A stretch of 64,000 bases of DNA from Halodesulfovibrio sp. MK-HDV (GCF_009914765.1 NZ_WYDS01000002.1:227351-291350), one strand, 5' to 3'. Shown: positions 28,377-39,220, counted from the stretch's first letter. Notes: generated by a model not told the origin, from the sequence alone. A program made the numbers and translations.

Positions 28377-29498
28377 TTAGGCTGCACTTGCATCGTTCCT
28401 ATCCTCGTCATGCTTGCCATTGTTCCCGGCTTTTGATGTGATTGAACTGAGAATGTTCACCGCTTCATTTTGTCTGTATTGCTTACGTAAGTACTTGTCT
28501 GTTTGATGAGTAGATTTATGTCGTAGCAGTTCCTTTACATCCATAAGGCAGGCGCCATTTGTATGAGCAAGTGTTCCTGCTAGTGCACGAATACCGTGGA
28601 CACCAAAAGGCGTAACTTTTGCTTTCACGCAAAGCCTTTTAAGCCACCGCATGTGCAGACCTGCTTCAAGCTGTATCCCGGAAAAAACATAAGAACGTTT
28701 GCTGCCTACTTGAAGCTTATATTCTTTTAGTTTGGCGGCCAGTTCAGTTGCCAGTGGGATTAGGTCACAGCTTTCGATGCGGTCTTTCCTTTTTCTTGTT
28801 CGCAAACCAATTTGCTCACCCATAAACTTCACATCAGCCCATGTAAGGCGACGCATTTCAACGCGCCTAGCGGCGGTCATGAGTAGGGTAAACAATACTA
28901 GATAGTGTTGTGGCTCATCGTTTTTTCCCCCCAGTTTCAAGACCTTGAGCATATCTTCAAGTGGCGGCATGTAATGAGGTTCTTCTCCTGTGGAAGCTGC
29001 CTTTGGTAGCCTGCAGAAAGGATTGACCTCTGGCATTTCCAGATAATCGATGCCCCAGTTCCAAGCAGCCTTCAGATTTTTGATCTGCCTATCCACGTTT
29101 TTGCCGGAGTACTGTTTCTTAAGGGCATTGAATACGTCGAGAATGTCCTTTTTGCGCACATTGGACACCGGCGTTGTGGGGGAAAGGACGCCTGTTTCAA
29201 AGAAACGGCGAAAGGCACGTTGTTTTTCCTTTGCTAACTTGTAGTTCTCGTCTGTGAATGTATTAAATGCATGTTCCATGTACAATTCAGCCCATTCACC
29301 AACCAATATGTCTTTAAAGCTTTTTTGCTTTGTATCTGCCTCCTGATCGGCAAGTTCCAACCTTTTGCGCTCTTCGTTTTGCCACTGCAGGGCATCACGC
29401 TTGCGGTCAAAGTTTTTGGTTTTTCTATGTACTTTACCGTTACGGTCTGTGTAATAAAGTTGTCCTTTCCATTTACCGTTTTTCATTTGAAACGCCAT
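28377..29498 (-). CDS. int: Tyrosine-family site-specific integrase of the island
   Basis: 373 residues: an N-terminal arm-binding domain (MAFQMKNGKWKGQLYYTDRNGK), a SAM-like core-binding domain (~85-170) and the catalytic domain with R in MTAARRVEMRRLTW, the HXXR box in GVHGIRALAGTLAH, and HKSTHQTDKYL with the nucleophile tyrosine. Reads toward attL 95 bp away, the usual place for a tRNA-targeting integrase. It catalyses integration and excision at the 55-bp att core. Note GIRALAG where GLRHTFA is usual: the second position of the box is R-A, so the HXXR histidine and arginine remain. Confidence 0.92.
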   Translation of the reverse strand: MAFQMKNGKWKGQLYYTDRNGKVHRKTKNFDRKRDALQWQNEERKRLELADQEADTKQKSFKDILVGEWAELYMEHAFNTFTDENYKLAKEKQRAFRRFFETGVLSPTTPVSNVRKKDILDVFNALKKQYSGKNVDRQIKNLKAAWNWGIDYLEMPEVNPFCRLPKAASTGEEPHYMPPLEDMLKVLKLGGKNDEPQHYLVLFTLLMTAARRVEMRRLTWADVKFMGEQIGLRTRKRKDRIESCDLIPLATELAAKLKEYKLQVGSKRSYVFSGIQLEAGLHMRWLKRLCVKAKVTPFGVHGIRALAGTLAHTNGACLMDVKELLRHKSTHQTDKYLRKQYRQNEAVNILSSITSKAGNNGKHDEDRNDASAA

Positions 29499-29542
29499 AT
29501 AATTACCTTTCTATGAAAAACTGCTTATTCCTACCTAAGATA

Positions 29543-29887
29543 TTAGAACAAATTGAACTTTGAATGCAACTTTTTTCTACAATGAGTATTTTTAACTGCA
29601 GCTGCTTCTTCAGAAGCATTTTCTGAAGACTGCTTTTTCTGTAAGTTGATATATGCATCAACCTTATCTTCTGGAAATCGTAGTGCCCTTTTCGCAATGT
29701 AAAATGCACCAAGCTTTTTTTTCATATCCTGTCGTCTAACAAGGCTTTCAGAACAATTTAATAATATTGCAACTTCTTTTGTTGTTAAGTTCTTAGGTTC
29801 GGCCATAAACAGTTTTCGTACCTTTGTTGCCCTTTTTTTATGCAGGTGGACAACTTTGCCCTGCTTTTTAACAAACTCCTTTGACAA
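29543..29887 (-). CDS. Excisionase-like helix-turn-helix protein
   Basis: Up to 114 residues. The core from MAEPKNLTTKEVAILLNCSE through ALRFPEDKVDAYI is a MerR/AlpA-type winged helix as found in Xis and recombination directionality factors. The start is uncertain: TTG at 29887 lies 20 bp from AGGAGG, while an internal ATG at 29806 would give a shorter 87-residue protein. A basic N-terminal stretch (KKQGKVVHLHKKRATKVRK) would help DNA binding. Next to the integrase it probably controls excision. Confidence 0.7.
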   Translation of the reverse strand: MSKEFVKKQGKVVHLHKKRATKVRKLFMAEPKNLTTKEVAILLNCSESLVRRQDMKKKLGAFYIAKRALRFPEDKVDAYINLQKKQSSENASEEAAAVKNTHCRKKLHSKFNLF

Positions 29888-30106
29888 CGGTTACGGGGTT
29901 CTCGCCTCCTAAACAAAATTGTTTAAATGAACCCCAACCAATAAGTATGGATTACTTTTTCTCGCGAATTGCAAGGGTTATGCACGAGAAAAAAGGTGTT
30001 TTTCTATAACATATTGATATGTATGGTATAAAATAAAAAATTGTTCTGACATGAGATGTTGTAAATAATAAATTCGGGTAGGTAAGCTTGAGAATCGGTT
30101 GTGATT

Positions 30107-31039
30107 TTACCCATGAATGGTGCCGAGATACGTTGTGGTAACTTCGCCACGATTGTGCCCTAATTCGTGGGCAAGAATATTGATTGCTTGGTCATGTGTG
30201 TTGCGCCAATCTTTACCATGCTGTTGATATGCTGCTTCTCGGTAATCCGAAGGTGACGGGTAAAGGCAGGGAGCGGCTAAGTTCGTTAGTTCCCTGTAGC
30301 GGGCTTGGGCGTATGCATGCCGCAGCCCATGTAAGGAAGCTCCACAAGTTTTAATGCATAACCCCATTCGGCTTATGATTTTGTAGACATATTTTTCCCA
30401 CGATGATTCTGAAACAGAATCAGGCCAGCTATTGCCATGTTTTCCAATAAACGGGGTTAATGCTTTGACTGCCTCGATTTGTTCTTGGGAAGGGGTGTGC
30501 AGGATGCGGTCCCGTCCCCCTTTGGTTCCCGCAGATATATAGATACGACCATCAGAAAGCAGTGCGGTCTCAGGATTTATTTTTCGCGCTTCTTCATGGC
30601 GTAATCCCAGTTTACGCATTACGGTTAGCTGTCGACCAATTCGTTGAAATCGTTCTGATCCTGACAGAAGTTGGTCAAGGACCGCGCGGTAGACAATTTC
30701 GGGTACTGCTTTTGATTGTGTTGTAATATAGCAGCGTTTTCCTACCCCAAACTCACTATTGTTTTTGTGTATCGTTTCATTACCGTATGCACGACACATT
30801 TGGCGTACGCTTGAAAGGTATGCTTTGATGGTGGATACAGCGAGACCTTGTTGCTGCCAATCTTCTACCACGACTCCCACGTGCCGATTCGAGATGTTTT
30901 TCCAATGCTGTACTCGGTAACCCAGCTGATGAAGTCGCTTCGCGAATCTTATGGATTGTCCACGGTTGTTGTATTGCGTTTTACCCGATCCTGTTAGGTG
31001 TGCTATTTTTGCTCCATATAGTAGTTTGTTTTTACTCAT
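30107..31039 (-). CDS. Second tyrosine recombinase (Integrase_1 type)
   Basis: 310 residues with an N-terminal SAM-like domain (TQYNNRGQSIRFAKRLHQLGYRV..) and a catalytic domain holding R in RKLGLRHEEARKI, HXXR in LHGLRHAYAQAR, H in LAHELGHNRGEV and tyrosine in TTYLG. It resembles the small recombinases of integrative conjugative elements and transposon-like units rather than the attL integrase. Its role in the island is unclear: it may be a second mobility unit inside the element or may resolve element multimers. Confidence 0.85.
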   Translation of the reverse strand: MSKNKLLYGAKIAHLTGSGKTQYNNRGQSIRFAKRLHQLGYRVQHWKNISNRHVGVVVEDWQQQGLAVSTIKAYLSSVRQMCRAYGNETIHKNNSEFGVGKRCYITTQSKAVPEIVYRAVLDQLLSGSERFQRIGRQLTVMRKLGLRHEEARKINPETALLSDGRIYISAGTKGGRDRILHTPSQEQIEAVKALTPFIGKHGNSWPDSVSESSWEKYVYKIISRMGLCIKTCGASLHGLRHAYAQARYRELTNLAAPCLYPSPSDYREAAYQQHGKDWRNTHDQAINILAHELGHNRGEVTTTYLGTIHG

Positions 31040-31120
31040 TAAAAATCCCTTTTTATTTTCCTATACTGCATTGCAAGAGCGAATGTTAGGCCGTGAATCA
31101 TTTTTTTTGATATAAAAGTA

Positions 31121-31155
31121 AAAAGGCCATGCAAATAGATTGCATGGCCTTTTTT
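31121..31155 (+). terminator. Bidirectional hairpin terminator
   Basis: Arms AAAAGGCCATGCAA / TTGCATGGCCTTTT with a T-rich tail. It lies upstream of the recombinase start, so it probably ends a plus-strand transcript of unknown origin or insulates the recombinase. Confidence 0.6.
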
Positions 31156-31264
31156 ATTGTTCTGACATTGAATTTAAAAATTGGTAATAAGCTGCCCGTA
31201 GTTATCCTGTTGGATCAAAAGAATTACTTTAAGAAAGTAAGTAGATAATAAAATTTCCCTATAT

Positions 31265-31444
31265 ATGTCACCACACCATATTTACTACTATTGCGTGCTG
31301 TGTGACAGCAACAACACAGCCATTAATGTTCAATCCGATAGCCACAGCGGTGTATGCACCGTGTATATTCGTGGCCAAAAAACGCAATTTTATATGGACG
31401 TCCGTATTCCATTTACGAACGGGCAAGCGGGAAGAAATGAATAA
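31265..31444 (+). CDS. Possible 59-residue hypothetical protein
   Basis: ATG at 31265, sequence MSPHHIYYYCVLCDSNNTAI.. ending FTNGQAGRNE. The frame is open and mixed in composition, with alternating beta-like stretches (VCTVYIRGQKTQFYMDVRIP), but no good ribosome site lies upstream. It is in a 870-bp stretch (31040-31910) that otherwise shows only hairpins. I do not recognise it. Confidence 0.3.
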   Translation: MSPHHIYYYCVLCDSNNTAINVQSDSHSGVCTVYIRGQKTQFYMDVRIPFTNGQAGRNE

Positions 31445-31528
31445 CGGCGAAAAGCCGTAAGTCGAGTGGTATATTCACCACCGTAAAATAAAATGTAGTA
31501 TTCATCAGCGTTCAGCTGGTAGATCACC

Positions 31529-31561
31529 ATCTGTCTGTTTCACTTTGAAACAGACAGATGA
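31529..31561. other. Perfect 15-bp hairpin without T-tail
   Basis: CATCTGTCTGTTTCA / TGAAACAGACAGATG with a 3-nt loop, in a gene-poor part of the island. Could be an RNA element or the end remnant of a mobile unit. Confidence 0.5.
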
Positions 31562-31764
31562 AAAATATGTCCATCAATGTGGACGCCCCCCTAAGTTAAA
31601 AAAAGATTTTTGCAGATAACAACTGCTATGCTGCATGGAACCTGACATCAGCCGCTAAAAAGCACGTGGAAACAGGCACCGTCATTACTGATCCTATACA
31701 ACATCGCTAACGCAATTGTAAGATCTGAAGAAAAAATTTCACTTCAGTACATGCGTTAGAAATT

Positions 31765-31820
31765 TAATCCCAACAGAAATGTTCGCTTTTTATGCGAATA
31801 TTTCTGTTGGGATTTCTTTT
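31765..31820 (+). terminator. Strong terminator in the gene-poor stretch
   Basis: Long stem AATCCCAACAGAAAT..TTCGC / GCGAA..ATTTCTGTTGGGATT followed by TCTTTT. It isolates the ankyrin gene that starts at 31911. Confidence 0.8.
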
Positions 31821-31910
31821 ATGAGAATAAGTGAATGATTTTTGTGTTGACTTCAGAATGCTATATCGAGCTATGCTGCATCAAATATCTTATATGGAGG
31901 ATTTTTGTTA

Positions 31911-32219
31911 ATGATGGATTACAGTAACTACATTGCGAAAGATGATGTTGCAGCGGTTAAAAGATTTCTGAAAAATCGTACCGTATCTCCATACTTCTTT
32001 ACTGAAGAAGATTCATACATAACACCAATTGCTACTGCGGCACATTATGGAGCTATAGGATGTCTAAATGTTTTGTGTTCGTATGGTGCTGTTTCTTTTT
32101 TAGCTACACAAAAAAAGGAAACCTTATCACCTTTAGTGGCTGCAATTGTAAGTGATCAGCCTCGTTATATTAAGTTGCAAGTGATTCAAATTTTGCAGAA
32201 AAGTGGGTGCCGATTTTAA
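31911..32219 (+). CDS. Small ankyrin-repeat protein
   Basis: 102 residues from ATG at 31911 with TGGAGGA 10 nt upstream; an in-frame TTG lies at 31905. The region PIATAAHYGAIGCLNVLCSYGAV matches the ankyrin helix-turn-helix consensus (AA-xG-xxxLxxLL-xGA), and LSPLVAAIVSDQPRYIKLQVIQILQKSG looks like another repeat. About three repeats in all. It would mediate a protein interaction. It is isolated between terminators. A longer ankyrin protein sits near the other end of the island (47583). Confidence 0.7.
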   Translation: MMDYSNYIAKDDVAAVKRFLKNRTVSPYFFTEEDSYITPIATAAHYGAIGCLNVLCSYGAVSFLATQKKETLSPLVAAIVSDQPRYIKLQVIQILQKSGCRF

Positions 32220-32244
32220 TTAAAAAAATCAAAGTAGACCGCTG

Positions 32245-32290
32245 AAGGATAATGACAGGACCTGTTCCTTTAAGGAAAGGATAATGACAG
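32245..32290 (+). repeat. 14-bp direct repeat AAGGATAATGACAG, twice
   Basis: Copies at 32245-32258 and 32277-32290, 32 bp apart, after the ankyrin gene. Unknown role. Confidence 0.5.
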
Positions 32291-32304
32291 AACCACCAGC
32301 TGTT

Positions 32305-32343
32305 TAAAGAATGCCCTTAGCAATTGTTGGGGGCATTTTTTTA
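32305..32343 (+). terminator. Terminator after the small ankyrin gene
   Basis: AATGCCC..GGGGCATT stem with T7 behind. Confidence 0.7.
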
Positions 32344-32477
32344 TGAGGGGCGTTGGATAGATATGGGGCTATGGAGAACGATGAGGTTATTATTTTGCTT
32401 AGTGACATTATTTTGTTTATATTTTATTTTTTTCAATAAATATTGAGTATATATAAAATATTTTGTTGGAGTGCTTG

Positions 32478-35131
32478 ATGTCTGAATTTGATTACCCTTC
32501 ATTTAATGGTGAACGTTTTGCTTCTGAAACTCTTGTTGCTATTGGATCAATTTATCAAGCTGCAGCTACAAAGCTGAACGAGAAAAAAGATGGTGTAATT
32601 GGCAATCCACTTGCCAATGCTAACGACTTTAACAGCGCAGTAAGTTGCAATCAGCTTCGGAAGTCATCTCAGGAAGTTTATGATGGGTATAGGTCTATTG
32701 TTGCTGAGCCTGCAATTGCGCGCATCACGCTTGTTAACAAACAGAATAAAATAAAAAGATATTATGTAACTCGACGTTGCTCTGTTGTGGTTCCCAATTC
32801 AGACATTCGAGTAGCAAGCTATCGCTCTCGGATAGGTCAGCTTGCTTCTTATGATGTTGGTGATGAATATAGAATTGGTGGTGAATTATATGAGTTGGTA
32901 GAAAAAGCTAAGCTTTTTCCACAGCAAAAAAAACAATGGGATTCTATTGATACGTATTACGAAGATGATGCGCAAGAGTTCACCATAAGTTCTTTATTAA
33001 CTTTGATAGCAGAGGCGCAAGATGGTTCAGCTCCTGATGATGGATTCACAATTATTGTGGATGATATTGATGAGGATATTCCTGACGGTGCCCTTGTGTT
33101 TTCTGATGGAAGAAAACGGCAAGTTATTGGACAACCTGCGTTGTCTGACACAGCCGTATTGGATAAGATGCAGGTTGAGGTTTTTCGACTTCCGATTAAC
33201 AGTAGGCTTTTTCTTTATGGCCCTCCGGGCACAGGAAAGACAACGACGCTAATTAAACGTTTGGCTTTGAAATTAGATGAACGAGAAGGGGTCACTGAGG
33301 ACGAAAGAGATCTTTTAGCGAATGTTGAAGAGCCGAAGGCTTGGCTCATGTTTACCCCGTCAGAGCTATTGCGACAGTATGTAAAAGAAGCTTTTGTACG
33401 GGAAGGTGTTCTTGCTTCAAGTGAACATATTCACACATGGGATAAATATAAAATTAAGCTCGGGAGCGAATGTAAGCTGTTAGCTACCCCAAACCGTAGA
33501 GGCTTCCAGCTTGATAAAGAGCAACAGATAAACTTTTCAGCGCAAAAACAGATTAAATATTACGAGCGCTTTAAGAAACAGCTGGGATCTGATTTTGGGC
33601 GAAAGATTAGAAAGTCAATAGCTGCATTAAGATCTGCCAAGTTAGATTTGGCAAGTGAAATAAGTACACAGTTCGTAGCAAAAAAACATATTTTTCAATC
33701 TAAGAATCCTGTTACGATAGTGATGGAGCTTTCAAAATTTGCCGATAAGTTAAATGAGTTAGAGCAAGTTCTAAAAGAAGAACAAACTCAAATCTTTAAA
33801 GATGAAGCAAAAATTCAGCAAAGAAATGATTCGAAGTTCTTGTCTTCGCTATATTTAGAAATAAAAGAAGAAGATGACTCACAACTATCTAGGGGTGATA
33901 AAAGTAAATTTGTTTCAACCGCCTATAAGAGAGCTTTAATCGCGTATTGTGAAAATATTGCTGTATCAAAAGCTGTGAACAAAGGAACTCAACAGGAAAA
34001 GATAGTTACTTGGTTGGGGGAAAGAGTGCCCGCCAAAAAAAATTGCAACAGCTTTTGGTAAAATTCCTTCTTTCTTAGCGGCTATAAAGGTGTTACGCAA
34101 ACCTCTTGATCTTTATTTTAAGATGGTTTCGTCTGATTTTGTAGAATATCGGGCAAAGAGTTCTGCAATGAGAAAGCAGGTGGAAGGCGTTTTGGATAAT
34201 GCGTTAGCTGCGGAAGAATTGGATATTTTACTTTTATCAAAGCTAAGCATTGCACATTCATTATTAAGTAAGCGTGACGTTGTTCTTCGCTTAGACACAC
34301 CATTTTATTCCTCCCTCAAAGATTATCTTAAACTTATGCGACCACAAATAATGGTTGATGAAGCAACTGATTTTTCACCAATACAGCTTGGATGCATGCG
34401 AGCACTTTCGTTCCCCAATATAGATTCGTTTTTTGCTTGTGGTGATTTTAACCAACGAATTACGGCACATGGGGTGAATTGCTTAGACGAGTTTGAATGG
34501 GCAGTGCCGAAGTTATCATCTAGGCAAGTCGAAACACCGTACAGGCAAAGTCATTATCTTCAGCGATTTGTGCGTGAATTAGTTGGTGATTTGGATACTC
34601 AAAAAGCAGACTTGTCAGCAGAGCAGATTGCTGGAGAGCGCGAGTATCCTCCAGTGTTAGGTCTTGGGCTTAACACCTTTGAAAGTATTGTTGATTGGCT
34701 TTCTGAAAAAATTATACAAGTATATTTAGGCGTAGGTGGACTTTCTTCCATAGCAGTACTTGTAAATTCTGAGCAAGAGGTTGACCAATTAGCCAATATG
34801 TTAAGTGAAAAATTGCCTGCAACTGTTCCTGTCCTCGCATGTCCAGATGGTAAGGTGCTTGGGGATGATGCGGGGGTACGAGTGTTTAACATTCAGCACA
34901 TTAAAGGGATGGAGTTTGAAGCGGCATTTTTCGTTGGTGTTGATGAATTAGTTAAAACGTTCCCAGAGTTGTACTCAAAGTTTTTATATGTAGGTGCAAC
35001 AAGAGCTGCTTCGTTTTTAGGTTTTACATGTGGGAATAAAAAAAATTCCTGCAAAGATAAAAAAACTTAGTAAGTTAACGGTAGCTGATTGGGCTATTTC
35101 TTGCCCCGTAGATTCTGCTGTGAATGAATAA
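32478..35131 (+). pseudogene. SF1 (UvrD-like) helicase with GreA-like N-terminal segment; two A8 frameshifts
   Basis: Read across two frame changes this is an ~883-residue helicase. ATG at 32478 has TTGGAG upstream. The N-terminal part includes a GreA/GreB C-terminal-like stretch (VASYRSRIGQLASYDVGDEY). Walker A is LYGPPGTGKTTTLIKR near residue 250, Walker B MVDEATDFSPIQLG near 625, motif IV-like VETPYRQSHYL, motif V IKGMEFEAAFFVG and motif VI LYVGATRAASF near 840. Frame is lost at A8 tracts 34035-34042 and 35038-35045. Removing one A from each joins the frames cleanly and leads to the stop at 35131; the length is two bases over a whole number of codons. It may be a defence or DNA-repair helicase, either broken, phase-variable or rescued by slippage. 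Confidence 0.75.
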
Positions 35132-35168
35132 AAAACCGGCTCCACTAAAAAATGGAGCCGGTTTTCTT
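35132..35168. terminator. Shared terminator of helicase and restriction operon
   Basis: Stem AAAACCGGCTCCA / TGGAGCCGGTTTT between two converging genes, T-rich on both strands. Confidence 0.88.
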
Positions 35169-35920
35169 TATTCATTCAGTATCAGTTCAGCCATGCCGTC
35201 TAAACGGGTTTTAACTGATTGCCAATGGGGCATTTGTCGCGACAACAAGTTGTAGAAGCGTGGGCTGTGATTATGTTCCTGCAAGTGGCAAAGCTCATGC
35301 AACAAAACGTAATCGATACATTCTGTTGGGGCTTTAACCAGATGTGGATTGAGTGACAATGTTCCAGAAGGGGAACAGCTTCCCCATTGGCGTTTCATTG
35401 TCAGTAGTTTCCATTCTGGCTCTTGCTTACACCAAATGCATTTGTCGACAACCATGGTAAGCCTTCTTTTGAAGACTTCTGCTGCGCGTGTGCGATACCA
35501 TTTTTTCAGCAACTTCTTTACAGCATCAGCGGTATCTAATCCGGTGCCTTCGACTACCAACTGACCGCGCTTCAATTTAACAGTTGGCTTATCGTCATTT
35601 CTTAACACCTTCAGGACGTATCGTCTTCCTAGATAGAAGACTGTTTCGCCACTGACATATTCTCTGGGAAGGATATGTTTGTTACGTTTAGCAATTGCTT
35701 CAAGATGCTCAATTACCCATCGGGCACGTTTACGAACTGCTGTATTTATCTCAGAAAGGTTGGCACCTTCTGGGGCATCAACTTGTACTAGGCCGTTTGG
35801 GTGCACGTGCACAAGAATCTTCCTATGCTTATCCACTTGCTTAGAGGCAACAAAACATAGTTGATACGTAAACTCTGTATCACCATAGGCAATACGGTGC
35901 TTGTTGTTGGGCAAAGACAT
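35168..35920 (-). CDS. YgjP/DUF45-type zinc metallopeptidase
   Basis: 250 residues. The zinc motif HELCHLQEHNHSPRFYNLLS matches the HEXXH-like HELCH of the WLM/SprT-related YgjP family, preceded by the family signature RQWGSCSPSGTLSLNPHLVKAP. Such peptidases are often the last gene of type I restriction operons, where their job is unknown. It starts 3 bp behind hsdR, so it is part of the same transcript. It could process HsdR or a DNA-protein crosslink; that is conjecture. Confidence 0.88.
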   Translation of the reverse strand: MSLPNNKHRIAYGDTEFTYQLCFVASKQVDKHRKILVHVHPNGLVQVDAPEGANLSEINTAVRKRARWVIEHLEAIAKRNKHILPREYVSGETVFYLGRRYVLKVLRNDDKPTVKLKRGQLVVEGTGLDTADAVKKLLKKWYRTRAAEVFKRRLTMVVDKCIWCKQEPEWKLLTMKRQWGSCSPSGTLSLNPHLVKAPTECIDYVLLHELCHLQEHNHSPRFYNLLSRQMPHWQSVKTRLDGMAELILNE

Positions 35921-35923
35921 AAA

Positions 35924-38900
35924 TTATCCGGTTAATCCTACACGAGTGATGTGGATGATCTGCTCGATAATTTCTTTTGCCTTATCCATACCGAATGGCT
36001 TGTACAAGCGTGGTAACAGGCCTTGGGTGATTGCCGCTTCAATTCCTTGTGGATTCAGCGTGTTTTCAGCAACAGCATTCTGGACAATTTCATCAATTTT
36101 AAAAGCTTCTTCTACAAAAGTAGATTGTTCAGCTTCTGTGGCTGTCATGTCTGAAAAAGCTTTATCACCCGCTACCAGTTTAAAGGTGCCGTAATATGCT
36201 TGCGCATGCTTGTTGTCTTCAAAAGCATCTGGCAGATCATCAAGCTCTCTGTTGTTTACCTTGTCTTCAAATTCTTTGAATAACGTATACTGGTTAAACG
36301 GATGATCAAACATTTTTTTGGCTTCTGCAATTGCTTCTTGCAAAAGTTCAGAGAAGACCTTTTGAGCGTATGGATCGTCACCTAGTGCTTGTTCAATTGT
36401 ACGTTTTACCCTTGTGCGAATAGTATCTGTTTCGTTACGGGTTTTTTCTTCTGTCCATTCTTCAGGTGGCAGTTCAGAAAGACCGTTGATAAGAATAGTG
36501 CCTTCAGCTTCTTCGATGCCTGTTCCCACAACATCCTTATCAACAAGTCTTCGAATCTGCTGTTCGTATTCAGAGTAATCAACAGTTTCCTGTGCATCTT
36601 GTCGGATAATCTGACGAAGATCCATGAACCATTTAAGGTCATGCTTGTATTTTCGAATATCATCTTCAGTGAACGATTTGTCTTCAAAGAAGCTTCGTGA
36701 TGAAAGAGCAATTTTTAAGCATTGGCTGAACTGGGTCAGGGCTGCGTAGAAGTCTTCACGTACCTTTTGGCGTTTGTCGTGTTCTTCTCCATCCGCACTT
36801 TTTTTCATACTGCGGCATCATTACTTGACGATACTGTTCGATATCCTTGCGGTTTCTTACCTGCTTAAAGAAATCCCACACAGCAGCATGAAGTGTTGGA
36901 AGTTGTTTGTACTGCGTATTGATGTTTGCATACAGTCCTTCCAAATCTTCAATAGCAAAGCCGCCTTGGGTTCGTTTTTCAAGGTCTTGATATTCTTTGA
37001 TGGTGGTGTCTAGCTCGCTAAGAATTCCACGGTAGTCCACAAGTAAGCCGTACTGCTTGTCTTCATGCAGGCGGTTAACGCGTGCAATTGCCTGAATGAG
37101 GTTGTGCTGTTTTAGCGGCTTATCAATGTACAATACGCCGTTACGTGGTTCGTCGAAACCTGTAAGGAGCTTGTCTACAACAATGAGGATATCAGGTTCA
37201 CCGTCTGTGCTAAAGTCATCCAGAGCTTCTTTTTCGTAGTCATCTGGATTGGACACATTTGCATCCCACCACTTCTGCACTTCTGCCATATCTGTTTCTT
37301 TCCCGTCGCCTTCTTTTTCATCTGGGTGGGAAATGATGACGCGGCTTGTAACAAGTCCGGTTTCATCCAGATATTTCTTATAGCGAATGGCAGAAAGTTT
37401 GCTGTCACATGCAAGCTGGCCTTTTAAATGAGAACCGACTTCTTTGAAATTTTCACGGAAGTGAGTCGCAATATCCCAAGCAATAAGCTCAATGCGCCTC
37501 TCTGCTTTGTGGATAGTGCTTTTGTTGGAAAACTTGCGCTTTAAGTCGCTCTTCATTTTTTCGGTAAAGCCCTGTGTGATTTTTTCAAACCATGCATCAA
37601 TAGAAGTTTCGTTGACATCCAGCTCGGGCTTGCGCTCTTCATATAATAATGGAGTAACAGTTTCATCTTCAACTGCACGCTGCATTGTGTATGCATGAAC
37701 AATAGGACCAAACTTTTTGGTAGTTTTATCATTCTTAAGCAGCGGTGTTCCTGTGAAGGCAACGTATGCAGCATTAGGCAATGCCTGACGCATACGCTCG
37801 TGGTTTTCACCACCGTGGCTACGGTGTCCTTCATCCACAAGAACAATGATGTCTTCAGAAGTATTTTTGCATTCTGGAAGTTTGGTTGCAGATGCAAACT
37901 TATTGATAAGCGTGAACAGTACGCGGTCTGTTCCTTTGCTGATGCGCTTTGCCAGCTGCTTGCCTGACTTTGCCTTAGCGCTGCCGTTTCCATGCTTTTT
38001 AGAGGCAATGCCAACGCCAAAAACACCACCAGTGTGGAACGTGCCTGCAAGTTGTTTTTCCAAATCCTTACGGTCTGTCACCACGAAAAGGCGGCAGTTT
38101 TTTAAGGAAGCAAACAGCAGTAGCGCCTTGCAAAGGAAGACCATAGTAAAGGACTTGCCAGAACCTGTGGTGTGCCAGATGACACCGCCTTCACGTCCAC
38201 CAGTTGTACGCTTTTGTGTGATGCGATCCAGCAATGCTTTGATGCCAAAGAATTGTTGGTAGCGTGCAGCAATTTTTCCTTTCTTCTTGTCATACAAAAT
38301 GAAGAAGCGGATAAACTGCAATAGTCGATCTGGGCGCAACAGGCTTATAATAAGTCGGTCTTGTTCCGTTGGGAGCTGTTCTTTTGCCCATAGCTCTTCG
38401 CATTCTTCACGAAGCCATGGTGGGCGATTGGCGAAGAGTGCATTAGCAAAGTCAGCATCTACTGGTTTGTTTTTGATAGCAGCAAATTCTTCTTCTGCAA
38501 TCTTTTCTTCCAGCCAACGTGACCAGAATTTCTTATCTGTTAGGGTAGTGCCGTAGCGACCATCAATATTGCTGATAGCAATGACGAGTTGCGAATATAC
38601 GAACAGCTGCGGGATTTCACCCGGCTGCTGGTTGCGAAGCATTTGGCGAATGCCTTCTGCTACCGTTGGTGCACCATCTTTTTTAGAGTCCGGTCGTTTT
38701 GCTTCAATAACAACAAGCGGCAGCCCGTTGACAAAACACACAACATCTGGGCGGCGTGTGCTTACACCGGTGCTTTTTAGCACATCAAACTCTTCTGTTA
38801 CGCAAAAGTTGTTTGCTTCTACGTTGTCCCAGTTAATGAGCGGAACGGTAACTTCATGCTTTTTACCGGCATCCATAAATTCTGTAACAGTTATGCCAAG

Positions 38901-39203
38901 CGTAAGCATGTTGTAGAATCGCTCGTTCGCTGTAAGTAGTCCCTCAGTAAGTCCCAGTGCAGAGACTGTTCGAATTATCTGGCTAATACCATTTTCAGAA
39001 AGTGGGTATTCCTTCCCTTTGTAAGGAAATCTATGTCGCTGTAATGCACTGACAAGTTCAGATTGAAGAAGCAGTTCTCTGTTACCGCCACGCAATGTCG
39101 TACACTCTGCCTGTGGAATAAAACGCCACCCCAAAGATTTAAGCAAAACAAGCGCAGGAATGTGGCTTGAAAACTGTTCTTTTGTAGTAGGAGAAGTATG
39201 CAT
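35924..39203 (-). pseudogene. hsdR: Type I restriction endonuclease subunit R, frameshifted at an A7 tract
   Basis: The N-terminal 815-residue frame (36756-39203) has the nuclease triad D153..E167-A-K169 in RRPDVVCF..LPLVVIEAKR, motor motifs HTTGSGKSFTMVF, LVDEGHRS and AFTGTPLL, and ends ..MMPQYEKK then off-frame residues. The C-terminal frame (35924-36808) begins KKSADGEEHDKRQKVRED and supplies the helical HsdM-contact region. Removing one base from the T7 at 36799-36805 (A7 in the gene) joins them as YEKSADGEE, giving about 1092 residues, normal for HsdR. It cuts and translocates unmethylated DNA. As written, the enzyme is split. The two parts could still be made by slippage. Confidence 0.85.
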
Positions 39204-39220
39204 AGTTTTATCCAGTGGTA

